From Makana argininalis_C (lineage in GTDB: Bacteria > Pseudomonadota > Gammaproteobacteria > Enterobacterales > Enterobacteriaceae): a DNA stretch of 64,000 bases. Where the stretch lies: the NCBI GenBank assembly GCA_044442865.1, contig JBISJU010000001.1, forward strand, positions 213,258 to 277,257, written 5' to 3'. The notes below the pieces were generated by a model. It was not told the DNA's origin, searched no databases, and saw nothing but the letters and a program-made list of their open reading frames with translations. The position numbers and the translations under genes are program-made. Numbering within the stretch: position 1 is the stretch's first letter; every line of letters begins with the position of its first letter. This document shows positions 10,501 to 20,012 of the stretch, in pieces.

Positions 10501-10807
10501 TAAGATCCAAAGTACAATTTAGTGCAGTTTGCCCCCCCATTGTTGGTAATAATGCATCAGGACGTTCTTTTTTAATGATTTTGCGTACCACTTCCCATTG
10601 AACAGGTTCAATATAAGTAGAATTTGACATTTCTGGATCAGTCATAATAGTTGCAGGATTAGAATTTACTAAAATAATTCTGTATCCTTCTTCTAATAAA
10701 GCTCTACATGCTTGAGTTCCAGAATAATCAAATTCACATGCTTGACCAATAATAATAGGCCCTGATCCAAGTATCAAAATACTTTTTATATCTTTTCTTT
10801 TTGGCAT
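7595..10807 (-). CDS. carB: carbamoyl-phosphate synthase large subunit
   Basis: Makes carbamoyl phosphate from bicarbonate, ammonia (delivered by CarA) and two ATP. The 1070 residues cover both tandem ATP-grasp halves (GSGPIIIGQACEFDYSG near the N terminus; GSGPNRIGQGIEFDY near residue 560), the oligomerisation region and the C-terminal allosteric domain; E. coli CarB has 1073. It follows carA by 14 bases and is co-transcribed with it. Carbamoyl phosphate feeds pyrimidines and, through the ornithine carbamoyltransferase in this window, citrulline. Confidence 0.97.
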   Translation of the reverse strand: MPKRKDIKSILILGSGPIIIGQACEFDYSGTQACRALLEEGYRIILVNSNPATIMTDPEMSNSTYIEPVQWEVVRKIIKKERPDALLPTMGGQTALNCTLDLNKRDILKEFNVEIIGSSVDAIDKSENRNKFIKAMKKIGLETAKSGIAHNIKEAILISKFVGFPCIIRPSFTMGGSGGGIAYNKKEFIKICKNGFNVSPTNELIIDESLIGWKEYEMEIIRDKQNNCIIVCSIENIDPMGIHTGDSITVAPAQTLTDKEYQNMRDASIAVLKEIGVENGGSNVQFAINPKTGRMLIIEMNPRVSRSSALASKATGFPIAKISAKLSIGYHLDELINDITGKKTPASFEPSIDYVVTKIPRFSFEKFYGVNDRLTTQMKSVGEVMAIGRTQKESLQKAIRSLEIESYGFDSKLDIKNKCSLNIIKKELKTAGSDRLWYIGDAFRIGMSIEDIFNLTNIDPWFLFQIQDIIKTEKKLIKNGLSIIDFNFLNKLKSDGFSDYRIATLIGTKEKYINDLRKKYNLHPVYKRVDTCAAEFSSHTAYMYSTYDEECESNPTKNKNKIIILGSGPNRIGQGIEFDYCCVHAALALREDGYEIIMINCNPETVSTDYDISDRLYFEPITLEDILEIIRIEKPKGIIIQYGGQTPIKLSKYLKEYGINIIGTDVKSIESSEDRYLFKKIIKKLKLKQPKNATVKNLSSAIKEAINIGYPLVVRPSYVLGGRAMEIVYDKSDLINYFNNAIIVSNNAPVLLDKFLEDSIEIDVDIVCDGKNVLIGGIMEHIEQAGIHSGDSACAFPAYTINSKTQNLIKKAVIKLALELKVIGLMNAQFAIQNNKIFLIEVNLRASRTIPFISKAIGVPLAKVAARVITGKSLLKQCLTKEINPKFFFVKEVVLPFNKFDKIDPILGPEMKSTGEVMGIGKTFSEACYKANLGINLKIKKNGRALISVRNSDKVKVINLAVILINHGFNLDATKGTKQILEKYGINSRFVNKIKEGYPNIKDRIINNEYSYILNTTFGKHSIKNSKIIRRTALKYKVHFDTTLNGGFATAMSINSNFILDVISLQKLNN

Positions 10808-10821
10808 GTAAAAGTCCTAAT

Positions 10822-11961
10822 TTATATTTTAAAATAATAATTTTTTATTAATTTTATAAAATAATCAAATAATTTTGATGAATCATGTGGACCAGGACTT
10901 GATTCTGGATGCCCTTGAAAACTAAATACAGGTTTAATATTGCTATGCAATCCTTGTATTGTTTTATCAAATAATGAAATATGAGTTATTTTTAAAGTAT
11001 TTGGAATGTTTTTTATATTTACAGTAAATCCATGATTTTGTGTAGTAATCATAATTTTTTTTGTTTTTAAATCTTTCACAGGATGATTGCTACCATGGTG
11101 TCCATATTTCATTTTTATTATTTTAGCACCATGAGATAATGCTAAAAGTTGATGACCTAAACAAATACCAAATAAAGGTATATTTTTATTAATAATTTTC
11201 TTAATATATGATATTGCATAATAACAAAGATTAGGATCCCCTGGACCATTAGATAAAAAAACACCATCAGGGTTAATTTTTATGACTTCTTCAGCTGAAG
11301 TTTTTGATGGAACGACTGTGAGTAAACAACCTCTATCCACTAACATACGCATAATATTATGTTTTATACCATAATCATATATTACAATATGATACAGTAA
11401 ATTTACTATTCTTTTTTTAATATTAAATTTAAGTAAATTACTGTTTTTATTCCATATATATTTATTTTTAATACTTACTTTTTTAACAACATTAATTGGT
11501 TTAAGACAAGAATGTAAAGAGTATTTATTAATAAAGTAAAATTTTTTGTTTTTATAGTCTGAAATTATATATCCATTTTGTGTACCTTTTTTTCTTATTA
11601 TTCTAGTTAATTTTCGTGTATCTATATTACTAATTCCAATTATATTATTTTTTTTTAAATATTCTGAAAGAGTAAAATTACTTCTAAAATTACTAGAAAT
11701 TAAAGATATATTTTTTATAATAATACCACTTATATGTATTTTATATGATTCATGATCTAAGTAGTTTACCCCAGTATTGCCTATATGTGGGTATGTAAAC
11801 GTAATAATTTGATTTGCATAAGATGGATCAGTGATTATTTCTTGATATCCAGTCATAGATGTATTAAAAACAACTTCTCCTGTTGTAGTACCTTTTATTC
11901 CAATACTACAACCTTTGAATTCAGTACCGTCTTCTAAAATTAATAATGATGAATTTATCAA
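10822..11961 (-). CDS. carA: carbamoyl-phosphate synthase small subunit
   Basis: Glutamine amidotransferase subunit that releases ammonia for CarB. The class I GATase motifs are intact: FGICLGHQ with the nucleophilic Cys, and GHPESSPGPHD with the catalytic His/Glu. I place the start at TTG 11961-11959, because GGAGG lies five bases upstream and the resulting start M-I-N-S-S-L-L-I-L-E-D-G-T matches the E. coli start MIKSALLVLEDGT. A longer reading from TTG 11973 would put the GGAGG inside the gene. This gives 379 residues (E. coli 382). No PyrH, ArgR or PurR control can be read in the A/T-only upstream DNA. Confidence 0.95.
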   Translation of the reverse strand: MINSSLLILEDGTEFKGCSIGIKGTTTGEVVFNTSMTGYQEIITDPSYANQIITFTYPHIGNTGVNYLDHESYKIHISGIIIKNISLISSNFRSNFTLSEYLKKNNIIGISNIDTRKLTRIIRKKGTQNGYIISDYKNKKFYFINKYSLHSCLKPINVVKKVSIKNKYIWNKNSNLLKFNIKKRIVNLLYHIVIYDYGIKHNIMRMLVDRGCLLTVVPSKTSAEEVIKINPDGVFLSNGPGDPNLCYYAISYIKKIINKNIPLFGICLGHQLLALSHGAKIIKMKYGHHGSNHPVKDLKTKKIMITTQNHGFTVNIKNIPNTLKITHISLFDKTIQGLHSNIKPVFSFQGHPESSPGPHDSSKLFDYFIKLIKNYYFKI

Positions 11962-12359
11962 AATAACCTCCAATAAATATTTAATTTACTGAATTTATAT
12001 AAATAAATTAAAATAAAATAAGTAAATTTAAAATATTTATATTATAATCATTAATGAATAATAATAATTATTTTATACATAATTTTATTATTTTAAAAAT
12101 TATTATTTTGATATTAATTAGTTTTTTAAAATATTTTAATTTAATAGTTATACTTTAATAAACTGATAAAAATATATAAAATATATTTAAAAATAAATAA
12201 AAACTTAAAAAATAATATTAAAAATGATAGATATTATGATCTAATTTATCTATATAGAATTATATTCTATTTATTTTTAATATTTAATAAATAATTTATT
12301 TATATTAAAGTTTGTATTTTTTAAAATCTCTAATTTAAATTAAAAATAAATATATATTT
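11962..12359. other. divergent intergenic region carA/pgl
   Basis: About 400 bases of almost pure A/T between two divergent genes. It must contain both promoters, but -10-like strings are so frequent that none can be singled out. Only short imperfect inverted repeats are seen, for example seven-base arms ATAGAAT/ATTCTAT around 12255-12271. No coding potential is seen. Confidence 0.5.
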
Positions 12360-13358
12360 ATGGCTACAATTATATATGTAACAAGCCCTGAAAGTTGTCA
12401 AATATATGTATTTAAAATGGACTTAAATGGTTATTTAGATTTATTACAAATTGTTAATACTAAATATAAAGGTAATACAATTGCTATTCATCCATTTAAA
12501 AATTATTTTTATCTTGGTATTAAAAATAATTGTGGTTTAATAAATTTTAAAATTAATAAAAATGGGTGTTTAAATAAAATTTGTATAACTAAATTACCAG
12601 GTGATCCAACTTATTTATATATAGATATTTTTGGAAAAAATATATACATAGTTTCTTATTCTAAAGGAAATTTAAGTATAAGTAGTATAAATTCAAAATG
12701 TATAGTAGAAAAACCTAAACAAATAATAAATGGGTTAATAGGTTGTCATGCGGTTAATTTTGATAGTATTAATCAATCAATATGGGTTACATGTTTAAAA
12801 AAAGATTTAATTAAAATATTTAATATTAAAAAAAATGGATTATTATATTTTATAATTAATAAAAAAATAAATTTTGAAAAAAAAGATGGTCCTAGACATA
12901 TTGTATTTAATAAAAATCAAAAATATGCATATGTAATTAATGAATTGAATGGCACAGTAAGTACTATTTATATAAATAGTAAAAGATTAAATCCTATTAT
13001 TTTAAATAAAATTAATATTATTAATAATAAATATATATATAATGCCTGGTCTTCAGATATACATATTACACCTAATGGAAAATGGTTGTATTGTTGTGAT
13101 AGATATTTAAATATTATTAGTATTTTCTCAATTTCTAAAAAAGGTGATGTGATAAATTTCACAGGATTTATAAAAACATTACTTCAACCAAGATCTTTTA
13201 TTATTGATAAAAATGGTAAATTTATTATCATTTCTGGTCAGAAATCAAATAATATTATTATTTATAAAATAAATAATAAATCAGGATATTTGTATAAATT
13301 AAATAAATATAAAGTTGGTTTAGGACCTACTTGGGTGTCTATAAAATATATAATATAA
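12360..13358 (+). CDS. pgl: 6-phosphogluconolactonase
   Basis: Hydrolyses 6-phosphogluconolactone in the oxidative pentose phosphate pathway. The 332 residues match the seven-bladed beta-propeller enzyme of E. coli (YbhE, 331): start YVTSPESCQIYVF, middle GPRHIVF and YVINELNG, and end VGLGPTWVS. It is the propeller family, not the NagB-like lactonase. Single gene, convergent with ygfZ (34-base gap). Rpe, another enzyme of the same pathway, is also in the window. Confidence 0.93.
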   Translation: MATIIYVTSPESCQIYVFKMDLNGYLDLLQIVNTKYKGNTIAIHPFKNYFYLGIKNNCGLINFKINKNGCLNKICITKLPGDPTYLYIDIFGKNIYIVSYSKGNLSISSINSKCIVEKPKQIINGLIGCHAVNFDSINQSIWVTCLKKDLIKIFNIKKNGLLYFIINKKINFEKKDGPRHIVFNKNQKYAYVINELNGTVSTIYINSKRLNPIILNKINIINNKYIYNAWSSDIHITPNGKWLYCCDRYLNIISIFSISKKGDVINFTGFIKTLLQPRSFIIDKNGKFIIISGQKSNNIIIYKINNKSGYLYKLNKYKVGLGPTWVSIKYII

Positions 13359-13392
13359 ATGAATATTTAATTTTAAAAAAAATATTAATTTT

Positions 13393-14352
13393 TTAGAAAT
13401 TTATAAATTTAAAATAATTATTTTTAATTTTATAAATTTTTAAAAAATTAATATTTTTTTTAATTACTGTTTGAATTACAGTAATATTATTTACTATTAC
13501 ACAATATGATAAAATTATACCTATTTTATACCAATGTTTTTTTATTTCTATTTCTATAAAATCACCTGCAAAAGGTGTATTTAATAATACACATTTAAAA
13601 TAAAATAGATATTTATTAAAATTTTTAGTATATTGAAAACTTGATATAATTTCTTGACCAAGGTAACACCCTTTTTTAAAACTAATTCCTTTTAATTTAT
13701 CAATATTTATTACTTGTGGAAAAAATTTACCAATATTATTTAAATTAATAATTGGGTATCTTGATTCAATATCTAATAATAACCATTGATTACTATTATT
13801 AAATTTATATTTTTTTTTAAAATAATTTAATATATTAAAATATGTTTCATAATTAGTAATAATTATAAATCTTTTAAATACACCATTAAAATACATTATT
13901 ATACTTTTATTATGTTTAAATAAAATATTTTTTTTTTTTATTTTAATATTAAATATTTTTTTAATAATTTTTTTTGAATTTAATCCAGCAATTCCAAATA
14001 ATAAATATTTATAATTTTTTTCAAAATATACTTTAGAAAAAATAGAATATTTTTTAAATTCTGTAATTAATATTTTTATAATACTAGTTTCAACTAAAAT
14101 AAATATTTCTTTTTTATGGTAAAAAATATAAAAAAAACTAATAACTTTTCCTTTCTCGTTACAATAAGAACCATAAAGAAAATTATTTTTTTTTAAAAAA
14201 AGTAAATCACATGTAACTTTTTTTTGAATATATTTAAATCTATCTTTTCCTTTAATTTTCAGTATATTCCATTTTTCCATAGAAATAAATGTTAGATTTA
14301 ATTTATTAAATAAATAATTAAATTTATTATAAAAATTTATTTTATTTTTCAT
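13393..14352 (-). CDS. ygfZ: tRNA-modifying/Fe-S maturation protein YgfZ
   Basis: Folate-binding, GcvT-like protein that in E. coli supports assembly or repair of certain Fe-S enzymes such as MiaB. The 319 residues contain the family hallmark KGCYLGQEI (about residue 225) around the conserved Cys; the rest is diverged and very Lys/Ile/Asn-rich. E. coli YgfZ has 326 residues. It diverges from prfB across about 145 A/T-rich bases. The signature motif makes the assignment firm; the physiological target here is unknown. Confidence 0.88.
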   Translation of the reverse strand: MKNKINFYNKFNYLFNKLNLTFISMEKWNILKIKGKDRFKYIQKKVTCDLLFLKKNNFLYGSYCNEKGKVISFFYIFYHKKEIFILVETSIIKILITEFKKYSIFSKVYFEKNYKYLLFGIAGLNSKKIIKKIFNIKIKKKNILFKHNKSIIMYFNGVFKRFIIITNYETYFNILNYFKKKYKFNNSNQWLLLDIESRYPIINLNNIGKFFPQVINIDKLKGISFKKGCYLGQEIISSFQYTKNFNKYLFYFKCVLLNTPFAGDFIEIEIKKHWYKIGIILSYCVIVNNITVIQTVIKKNINFLKIYKIKNNYFKFINF

Positions 14353-14496
14353 ATATAATATTTATTTTTAAAAATTAATTAATATTAATTATAAAGTTAA
14401 TTATATTATTTTAATGATTTTAAATTATATATAAATTTATATATAACATTTATATTAATATTATTAAAATAATCTTTTTATTAAGAGATATAATTA

Positions 14497-15594
14497 ATGT
14501 TTGAAATAAATTTTTTAAAAAAAAGAATAAAAATAACTTCTAAAAAATTAAAAAAAATAATTATTTCGTTTGAATATTATAAAAAAAAAAAAAAATTAAA
14601 AAAAATAAATTTAAATTTAAAAAATTTATTTATTTTGAATAAAAAAAATAATTTTAAAAGTTTCAATAAAGATATTATTTTTTTAAATTCTTATATTAAA
14701 CCAATTAAAAAAATAATTCATAATTTAAAAGATATAAAATTAATTATAAAGTTAATGAGAAAAGAAATTAATAAAAATACATTTTTTGAAATTAACAAAG
14801 ATATTGATAATATAAATACATTAATTAATAATATAAAATTAAAAAAATTATTTACAAAAAAAAATGATATATTAAATTGTTATATAGATATTAAAGCTGG
14901 ATCAGGAGGTATTGAATCACAAGATTGGGCTAATATGATTATGAAAATGTATTTAAAATGGTCAGAAATTCATAAATTCAAAACAAAAATAATAGAAAAA
15001 TCCGAAGGTAAAAATATAGGAATAAAATCATCAACAATAAAAATAATAGGTAATTATGCATATGGGTGGTTAAGAACTGAAAGTGGAATTCATAGAATGA
15101 TAAGAAAAAATCCATTTAATTCAAAAAAAAAAATACATACATCTTTTAGTTCTTCTTTTGTTTATCCAGAAATTGATAATAATATTAATATTACTTTAAA
15201 TTCATCTGATTTGAGAATTGATTTATATCGTTCATCTGGATCAGGAGGTCAACATGTTAATTGTACTGAATCTGCTGTAAGAATTACACATTTACCTACT
15301 AAAATTATCAGTCAATGCCAAAGTGAAAGATCTCAACATAAAAATAAAAATCAAGCAATAAAACAATTAAAATCTAAATTATACAAATTTGAATTAATTA
15401 AACAACAACAAAAGAAAAAACATATTGAAAAAAATAAATCTAATATTACCTGGAGTAATCAAATCAGATCTTATTTTCTTGATAATTCTTTTATTAAAGA
15501 CAATCGTACTGGTTTAAAAAATAAAAATATTAAATCAGTAATGAATGGTAATTTAGATAAATTTATTAAAGCAAGTATTAAATTAGGTATATAA
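14497..15594 (+). CDS. prfB: peptide chain release factor 2 (no programmed frameshift)
   Basis: Recognises UAA/UGA stop codons and triggers peptide release. The 365 residues equal E. coli RF2. The GGQ motif is intact (SGSGGQHVN). The codon-recognition tripeptide, SPF at 205-207 in E. coli, reads NPF at the same numbers here. E. coli prfB needs a +1 frameshift at codons 25-26 (CUU UGA C); here that position reads TTT GAA continuously, and the internal Shine-Dalgarno-like sequence is gone, so autoregulation by frameshift is lost. A 15-A tract (14581-14595) in the N-terminal part is in frame. lysS follows after nine bases, the ancestral prfB-lysS pair. Confidence 0.96.
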   Translation: MFEINFLKKRIKITSKKLKKIIISFEYYKKKKKLKKINLNLKNLFILNKKNNFKSFNKDIIFLNSYIKPIKKIIHNLKDIKLIIKLMRKEINKNTFFEINKDIDNINTLINNIKLKKLFTKKNDILNCYIDIKAGSGGIESQDWANMIMKMYLKWSEIHKFKTKIIEKSEGKNIGIKSSTIKIIGNYAYGWLRTESGIHRMIRKNPFNSKKKIHTSFSSSFVYPEIDNNINITLNSSDLRIDLYRSSGSGGQHVNCTESAVRITHLPTKIISQCQSERSQHKNKNQAIKQLKSKLYKFELIKQQQKKKHIEKNKSNITWSNQIRSYFLDNSFIKDNRTGLKNKNIKSVMNGNLDKFIKASIKLGI

Positions 15595-15603
15595 TAAAAT
15601 TAT

Positions 15604-17133
15604 ATGTGTAAATTATATTTAAAAAATAATTATTATAATTCTTTATTTAAAAATAAAGAAATTATAATACGTAAAAAAAAACTTGATAATATACGTAAAA
15701 AAGAAAGTGCATTTCCAAATAAATTTCGTAGAAATTATCTTTCAAAAGAAATACATGATAAATTTAATATTAAAAATAGAATAGAGTTAGAAAAATTAAA
15801 TATTAAAGTAAAAATTGCAGGAAGAATAATTTTAAAACGCATAATGGGAAAAGCGTCTTTTTTAACAATTCAAGATTTAGAGGGAAGAATACAAATATAT
15901 ATCAATAAAAATAAAATCTCTAAATATCAATACAATATTTATTTTGGAAATTTAGATATTGGAGATATAATAGGTATTAAAGGAAAGTTATTTAAAACTA
16001 AAACAGGTGAATTATCTATATATTGTAAATATATTCTATTAATAACTAAATCAATAAGATTACTTCCAGATAAATTTAAAGGATTATCTGATAATGAAAT
16101 TATATATAGACAACGTTATCTTGATCTTATATCAAATATTAAATCAAGAGAAACATTCAAAATGCGTTCCAAAATAATATCAGAAATTAGACTTTTTATG
16201 AATATTAATAATTTTATCGAAGTTGAAACACCTATGTTACAACAAATACCCGGAGGTGCCTCAGCTAGTCCTTTTATAACACATCATAATAAATTAAAAA
16301 AAAATATGTATTTAAGAATTTCTCCAGAATTATATTTAAAAAAATTAGTAATAGGTGGTTTAGAAAAAATATATGAACTTAATCGTAATTTTAGAAATGA
16401 AGGAATTTCAACTATTCATAATCCTGAATTTACTATGATGGAATTATATATAGCTTATGCTGATTATAAAGATTTAATATTATTTATTGAAAATATGTTA
16501 TGTAAATTAATTAAAAATATATATAATACAAATTTTATTTTATATAAAAATAAAAAAATTTTTTTTACAAAACCTTTTAAAAAAATGACTATGAAAGAAT
16601 CTATATATTTTTATAATCCTAAAATAAAAATTAGATATTTAGAAAATATTGAATCTGCTATTAATATAGCAAGTAAAAATGAAATAAAATTAAATAAAAA
16701 ATGGAAATTAGGTAAAATTATTAGTAAAATTTTTGAAAAAACTACAGTAAATTTTTTAATTCAACCTACTTTTATTACTGATTATCCTATAGAAATATCA
16801 CCAATGGCTCGTGCAAATGATAATAATAAACTTTTATCTGAAAGATTTGAATTTTTTATAGGTGGTATGGAAATAGGAAATGGATTTTCTGAATTAAATG
16901 ATTATGATGATCAAAGAATCAGGTTTGAAGAACAATTAAAAAATAAAAATAAAATAAATAAAAAAAATATATTTTTTGATTATGATTATATTACAGCTCT
17001 TGAATATGGTTTACCTCCTACAGCTGGATTAGGTTTAGGTATAGATAGATTAATAATGATTTTAACAAATAAAAAAAAAATAAAAGATGTAATATTATTT
17101 CCTGAAATTCGATCAAAAAAAAATAAATATTAA
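15604..17133 (+). CDS. lysS: lysyl-tRNA synthetase, class II
   Basis: Charges tRNA-Lys. The 509 residues have the N-terminal OB-fold anticodon-binding domain (about 60-150) and the class II core: motif 2 FRNEGISTIHNPEF and motif 3 GLGLGIDRL near the C terminus. E. coli LysS has 505. It starts nine bases after prfB, so it is co-transcribed. Convergent with der (32-base gap). Confidence 0.96.
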   Translation: MCKLYLKNNYYNSLFKNKEIIIRKKKLDNIRKKESAFPNKFRRNYLSKEIHDKFNIKNRIELEKLNIKVKIAGRIILKRIMGKASFLTIQDLEGRIQIYINKNKISKYQYNIYFGNLDIGDIIGIKGKLFKTKTGELSIYCKYILLITKSIRLLPDKFKGLSDNEIIYRQRYLDLISNIKSRETFKMRSKIISEIRLFMNINNFIEVETPMLQQIPGGASASPFITHHNKLKKNMYLRISPELYLKKLVIGGLEKIYELNRNFRNEGISTIHNPEFTMMELYIAYADYKDLILFIENMLCKLIKNIYNTNFILYKNKKIFFTKPFKKMTMKESIYFYNPKIKIRYLENIESAINIASKNEIKLNKKWKLGKIISKIFEKTTVNFLIQPTFITDYPIEISPMARANDNNKLLSERFEFFIGGMEIGNGFSELNDYDDQRIRFEEQLKNKNKINKKNIFFDYDYITALEYGLPPTAGLGLGIDRLIMILTNKKKIKDVILFPEIRSKKNKY

Positions 17134-17165
17134 TAATAAATTAAATTTTTTAAAATATTATTTAT

Positions 17166-18572
17166 TTAATAATGTTTAATATTTTTATTTTTAACATCAA
17201 ATTTTTTATTTTTTTCATTTAAGATGATAATTACAGGAATTCCGCTTAAATTAAAAAAAAATCTAAAATAATTTAAAATATATTTTTTATAATTTTTTTT
17301 AATATATTTTAAATTATTTCCATGTATAATTATTTTTAAAGGATTATATCCACCAATATGAGCATATTTGAATTTTATTAAATTATTTTTAAATATTGAT
17401 ATTTTATTATTATTTATTGATTTTTTAATAACTTTTGTAACTAAAGCTGAATTTAATTTTAATTTATATTGATTAAAAATTTTTTTAATAGATTTAAATA
17501 TTTTAAAAATACCTTCTTCTTTTAAGGCAGAAATAAAATGAATTTTAATAAATTTGAAAAAATTGATTTTAATATCTAATTTTTTTTTAATTATTTTTTT
17601 ATCTTGTAAAGTAATTTTATCACATTTATTAACTAATATAATTATTGATACACCTTTTTTAATTATTAAATTTATTAATGAAATATCTTGTTTTAAAACA
17701 CCTTCACTAGCATCTATCATTAATAATGATATATTTGATTTATTTATTGAATCAAAAGTTTTAATAATAGAAATTATTTCTAATTTACTAAAAATATTAC
17801 GTTTTTTTTTAATTCCAGCGGTATCAATTAATATATATTTATTATCTTTATATTTAATATAATTTATTATACTATCTCTTGTAGTACCTGGTGTATTATG
17901 TACTAATAAACGATCATTTTTTATTAATTTATTAATTAATGTAGATTTTCCTACATTGGGTCTTCCAATTATTGAAATTTTAATAATTTTAGATTTAATA
18001 TTTTTTTTTTTATAATCATTATTTATGATATCATTTTTAAAAATTTCAACATTATTTTTATAATAATTGTTTTTTTCAATAGAATTAATAAAAACATTTA
18101 AATATTTAGTAAATTTATATATTCCAATATTATGTTTAGCAGAAATAAAAAAAATTTTACCCATTCCTAACTTATAAAATTCATTTTTATATAAATTAAT
18201 ATTTAAACAATCTGTTTTATTCACAATAATAAACTTTTTTTTTTTTATTTTTCTTAATTTTTTAGCAATATTTATATCTTCATTTGTAATTCCTTTTTTA
18301 CCATCTAAAACAAATAAAATAATATTAGATTCTTCAATAGCTAAAAATGTTTGTTTTAAAATTTTTAAATCAATTTCATTTTTAGAATTTTTTATCCCAC
18401 CAGTATCAACTAAAATACATTTAATGTTTTTACATTTAAAATAACCATATTGTCTATCACGAGTTAATCCAGGGTTATTTTGAACTAATGCTTTATTAGT
18501 TTTAGTTAATCTATTAAAAATAGTTGATTTACCTACATTTTGATGACCAACTATAGTTATTATAGGAATCAT
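17166..18572 (-). CDS. der: ribosome-assembly GTPase Der (EngA)
   Basis: Tandem-GTPase protein needed for 50S subunit maturation. Two P-loops are visible, GHQNVGKST at residue 9 and GRPNVGKST near 200, each followed by its DTGG/DTAG switch and NK(T/C)D specificity motif, then a KH-like C-terminal domain. It has 468 residues (E. coli 490), shorter in the acidic linker and tail. It lies after hisS; yfgM and bamB, which separate them in E. coli, are gone. GAG precedes the ATG. Confidence 0.95.
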   Translation of the reverse strand: MIPIITIVGHQNVGKSTIFNRLTKTNKALVQNNPGLTRDRQYGYFKCKNIKCILVDTGGIKNSKNEIDLKILKQTFLAIEESNIILFVLDGKKGITNEDINIAKKLRKIKKKKFIIVNKTDCLNINLYKNEFYKLGMGKIFFISAKHNIGIYKFTKYLNVFINSIEKNNYYKNNVEIFKNDIINNDYKKKNIKSKIIKISIIGRPNVGKSTLINKLIKNDRLLVHNTPGTTRDSIINYIKYKDNKYILIDTAGIKKKRNIFSKLEIISIIKTFDSINKSNISLLMIDASEGVLKQDISLINLIIKKGVSIIILVNKCDKITLQDKKIIKKKLDIKINFFKFIKIHFISALKEEGIFKIFKSIKKIFNQYKLKLNSALVTKVIKKSINNNKISIFKNNLIKFKYAHIGGYNPLKIIIHGNNLKYIKKNYKKYILNYFRFFFNLSGIPVIIILNEKNKKFDVKNKNIKHY

Positions 18573-18608
18573 TTTTTTCTCATTTTTTATTTTTTATATA
18601 TTATAAAT

Positions 18609-19886
18609 TTAATTTGTTATATTTAATTTTAAATAAATAATTATATCTTTATAAAATAAATTTTTTTCTTCTCCTGTAATTAGATTTTTTAACAAAATTT
18701 TACCTAATTTTTTAATATTTTTTAATACTAACACAAAATTAGAATTATATTTATAAGCTTTTTTAATTTGATTATTAAAATTATTACTAGAATAATCAGT
18801 TATTAATTTAATATATGGTAATTTATTTCTTAAATTTTCAGATATAATTACAGCTTTATTTTTATTTTTAATAAATGATGTAATAATGTACATATCTATA
18901 TATCTAATTGTAAAAAAATTTGGATTCTTTTTTTTCATAAGAATCATAATTCTATCAAGACCAATAGAACAACCTACAGCAGGTTTACTTATACCACATA
19001 ATTTTTTAGTTAATTTATCATAACGACCACCACCACAAACTGTATTTTTAGAACCTATAAAATCAGTTACCCATTCAAATACTGTTTTGTTATAATAATC
19101 TATTCCACGTATTAAATGATTATTAATTTTATATTTTATATTATTTTTATCTAAAATATTACATAAATTTTTAAAATGTTGATAAGAATCATTATCTATA
19201 TATTTTAAAAATTTAGGGGCATTTTTTAATAAAGAAATTATTTTTTTATTTTTACTATCTAATATTCTAATAATGTTATTATTTTTTATTTTTTTTCTAG
19301 AATCTTTATCTAAATATTTATAATTTTTATTAAAAAATTTCAATAAATCATTAATATATTTAATACGTGATTTAACAGATCCAATAGAATTTATATTTAA
19401 ACAAATATATTTATTTAAACCAATTAAATTAAACAAACGATTAATAAGTAAAATAATTTCAAAATCAATATATGGTCCTTTATGACCATAAACTTCTATA
19501 CCTGCTTGATGAAATTGTCTATATCTTCCCTTTTGAGGTCTTTCATATCTAAACATAGGTCCTATATACCAAAAACGCTGATCATTGTTTCTTAAAAGTC
19601 CGTTTTCAATAACAAGTCTTGCACAACAAGCAGTGCCTTCGGGTCTTAAAGTAATATTATTTCCACTTTTATCTTTAAATTTATACATTTCTTTTTTAAC
19701 TAAATCTGTTGTGTTTCCAATAGATTTATCAAACAAAGATGTTTTTCCTAAAATAGGAAAACGTATTTCAGAATAACCATACATTGTAAAAACTTTTTTA
19801 ATTATATTTTCTATTTTTTGCCATAAAAAAGTATCTTTTGGTAAGAAATCTTTAGTCCCTCTAATAGAGTTTATTTTTTTTGACAT
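18609..19886 (-). CDS. hisS: histidyl-tRNA synthetase
   Basis: Charges tRNA-His. The 425 residues (E. coli 424) show the HisS start RGTKDFLP, class II motif 2 FRYERPQKGRYRQFHQ, the histidine-specific region GIDYYNKTVFEWV, and motif 3 GCSIGLDRI, followed by the anticodon-binding domain. AAGAGAT precedes the ATG. Upstream of it in E. coli come ispG, rodZ and pilF, all missing here, bringing it next to rlmN. The leader contains a small GC island around 19967-19981 whose meaning is unknown. Confidence 0.96.
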   Translation of the reverse strand: MSKKINSIRGTKDFLPKDTFLWQKIENIIKKVFTMYGYSEIRFPILGKTSLFDKSIGNTTDLVKKEMYKFKDKSGNNITLRPEGTACCARLVIENGLLRNNDQRFWYIGPMFRYERPQKGRYRQFHQAGIEVYGHKGPYIDFEIILLINRLFNLIGLNKYICLNINSIGSVKSRIKYINDLLKFFNKNYKYLDKDSRKKIKNNNIIRILDSKNKKIISLLKNAPKFLKYIDNDSYQHFKNLCNILDKNNIKYKINNHLIRGIDYYNKTVFEWVTDFIGSKNTVCGGGRYDKLTKKLCGISKPAVGCSIGLDRIMILMKKKNPNFFTIRYIDMYIITSFIKNKNKAVIISENLRNKLPYIKLITDYSSNNFNNQIKKAYKYNSNFVLVLKNIKKLGKILLKNLITGEEKNLFYKDIIIYLKLNITN

Positions 19887-20012
19887 TTTATCTCTTTTAT
19901 ATTATATAAAAATAATATTTAAAAATTTAAATAATTTATAAAAATAAATTAATTAATATAACACATTTTAGCACTGCCATTAAAAATAAATAAAATTTAA
20001 TAATAAAAAATA

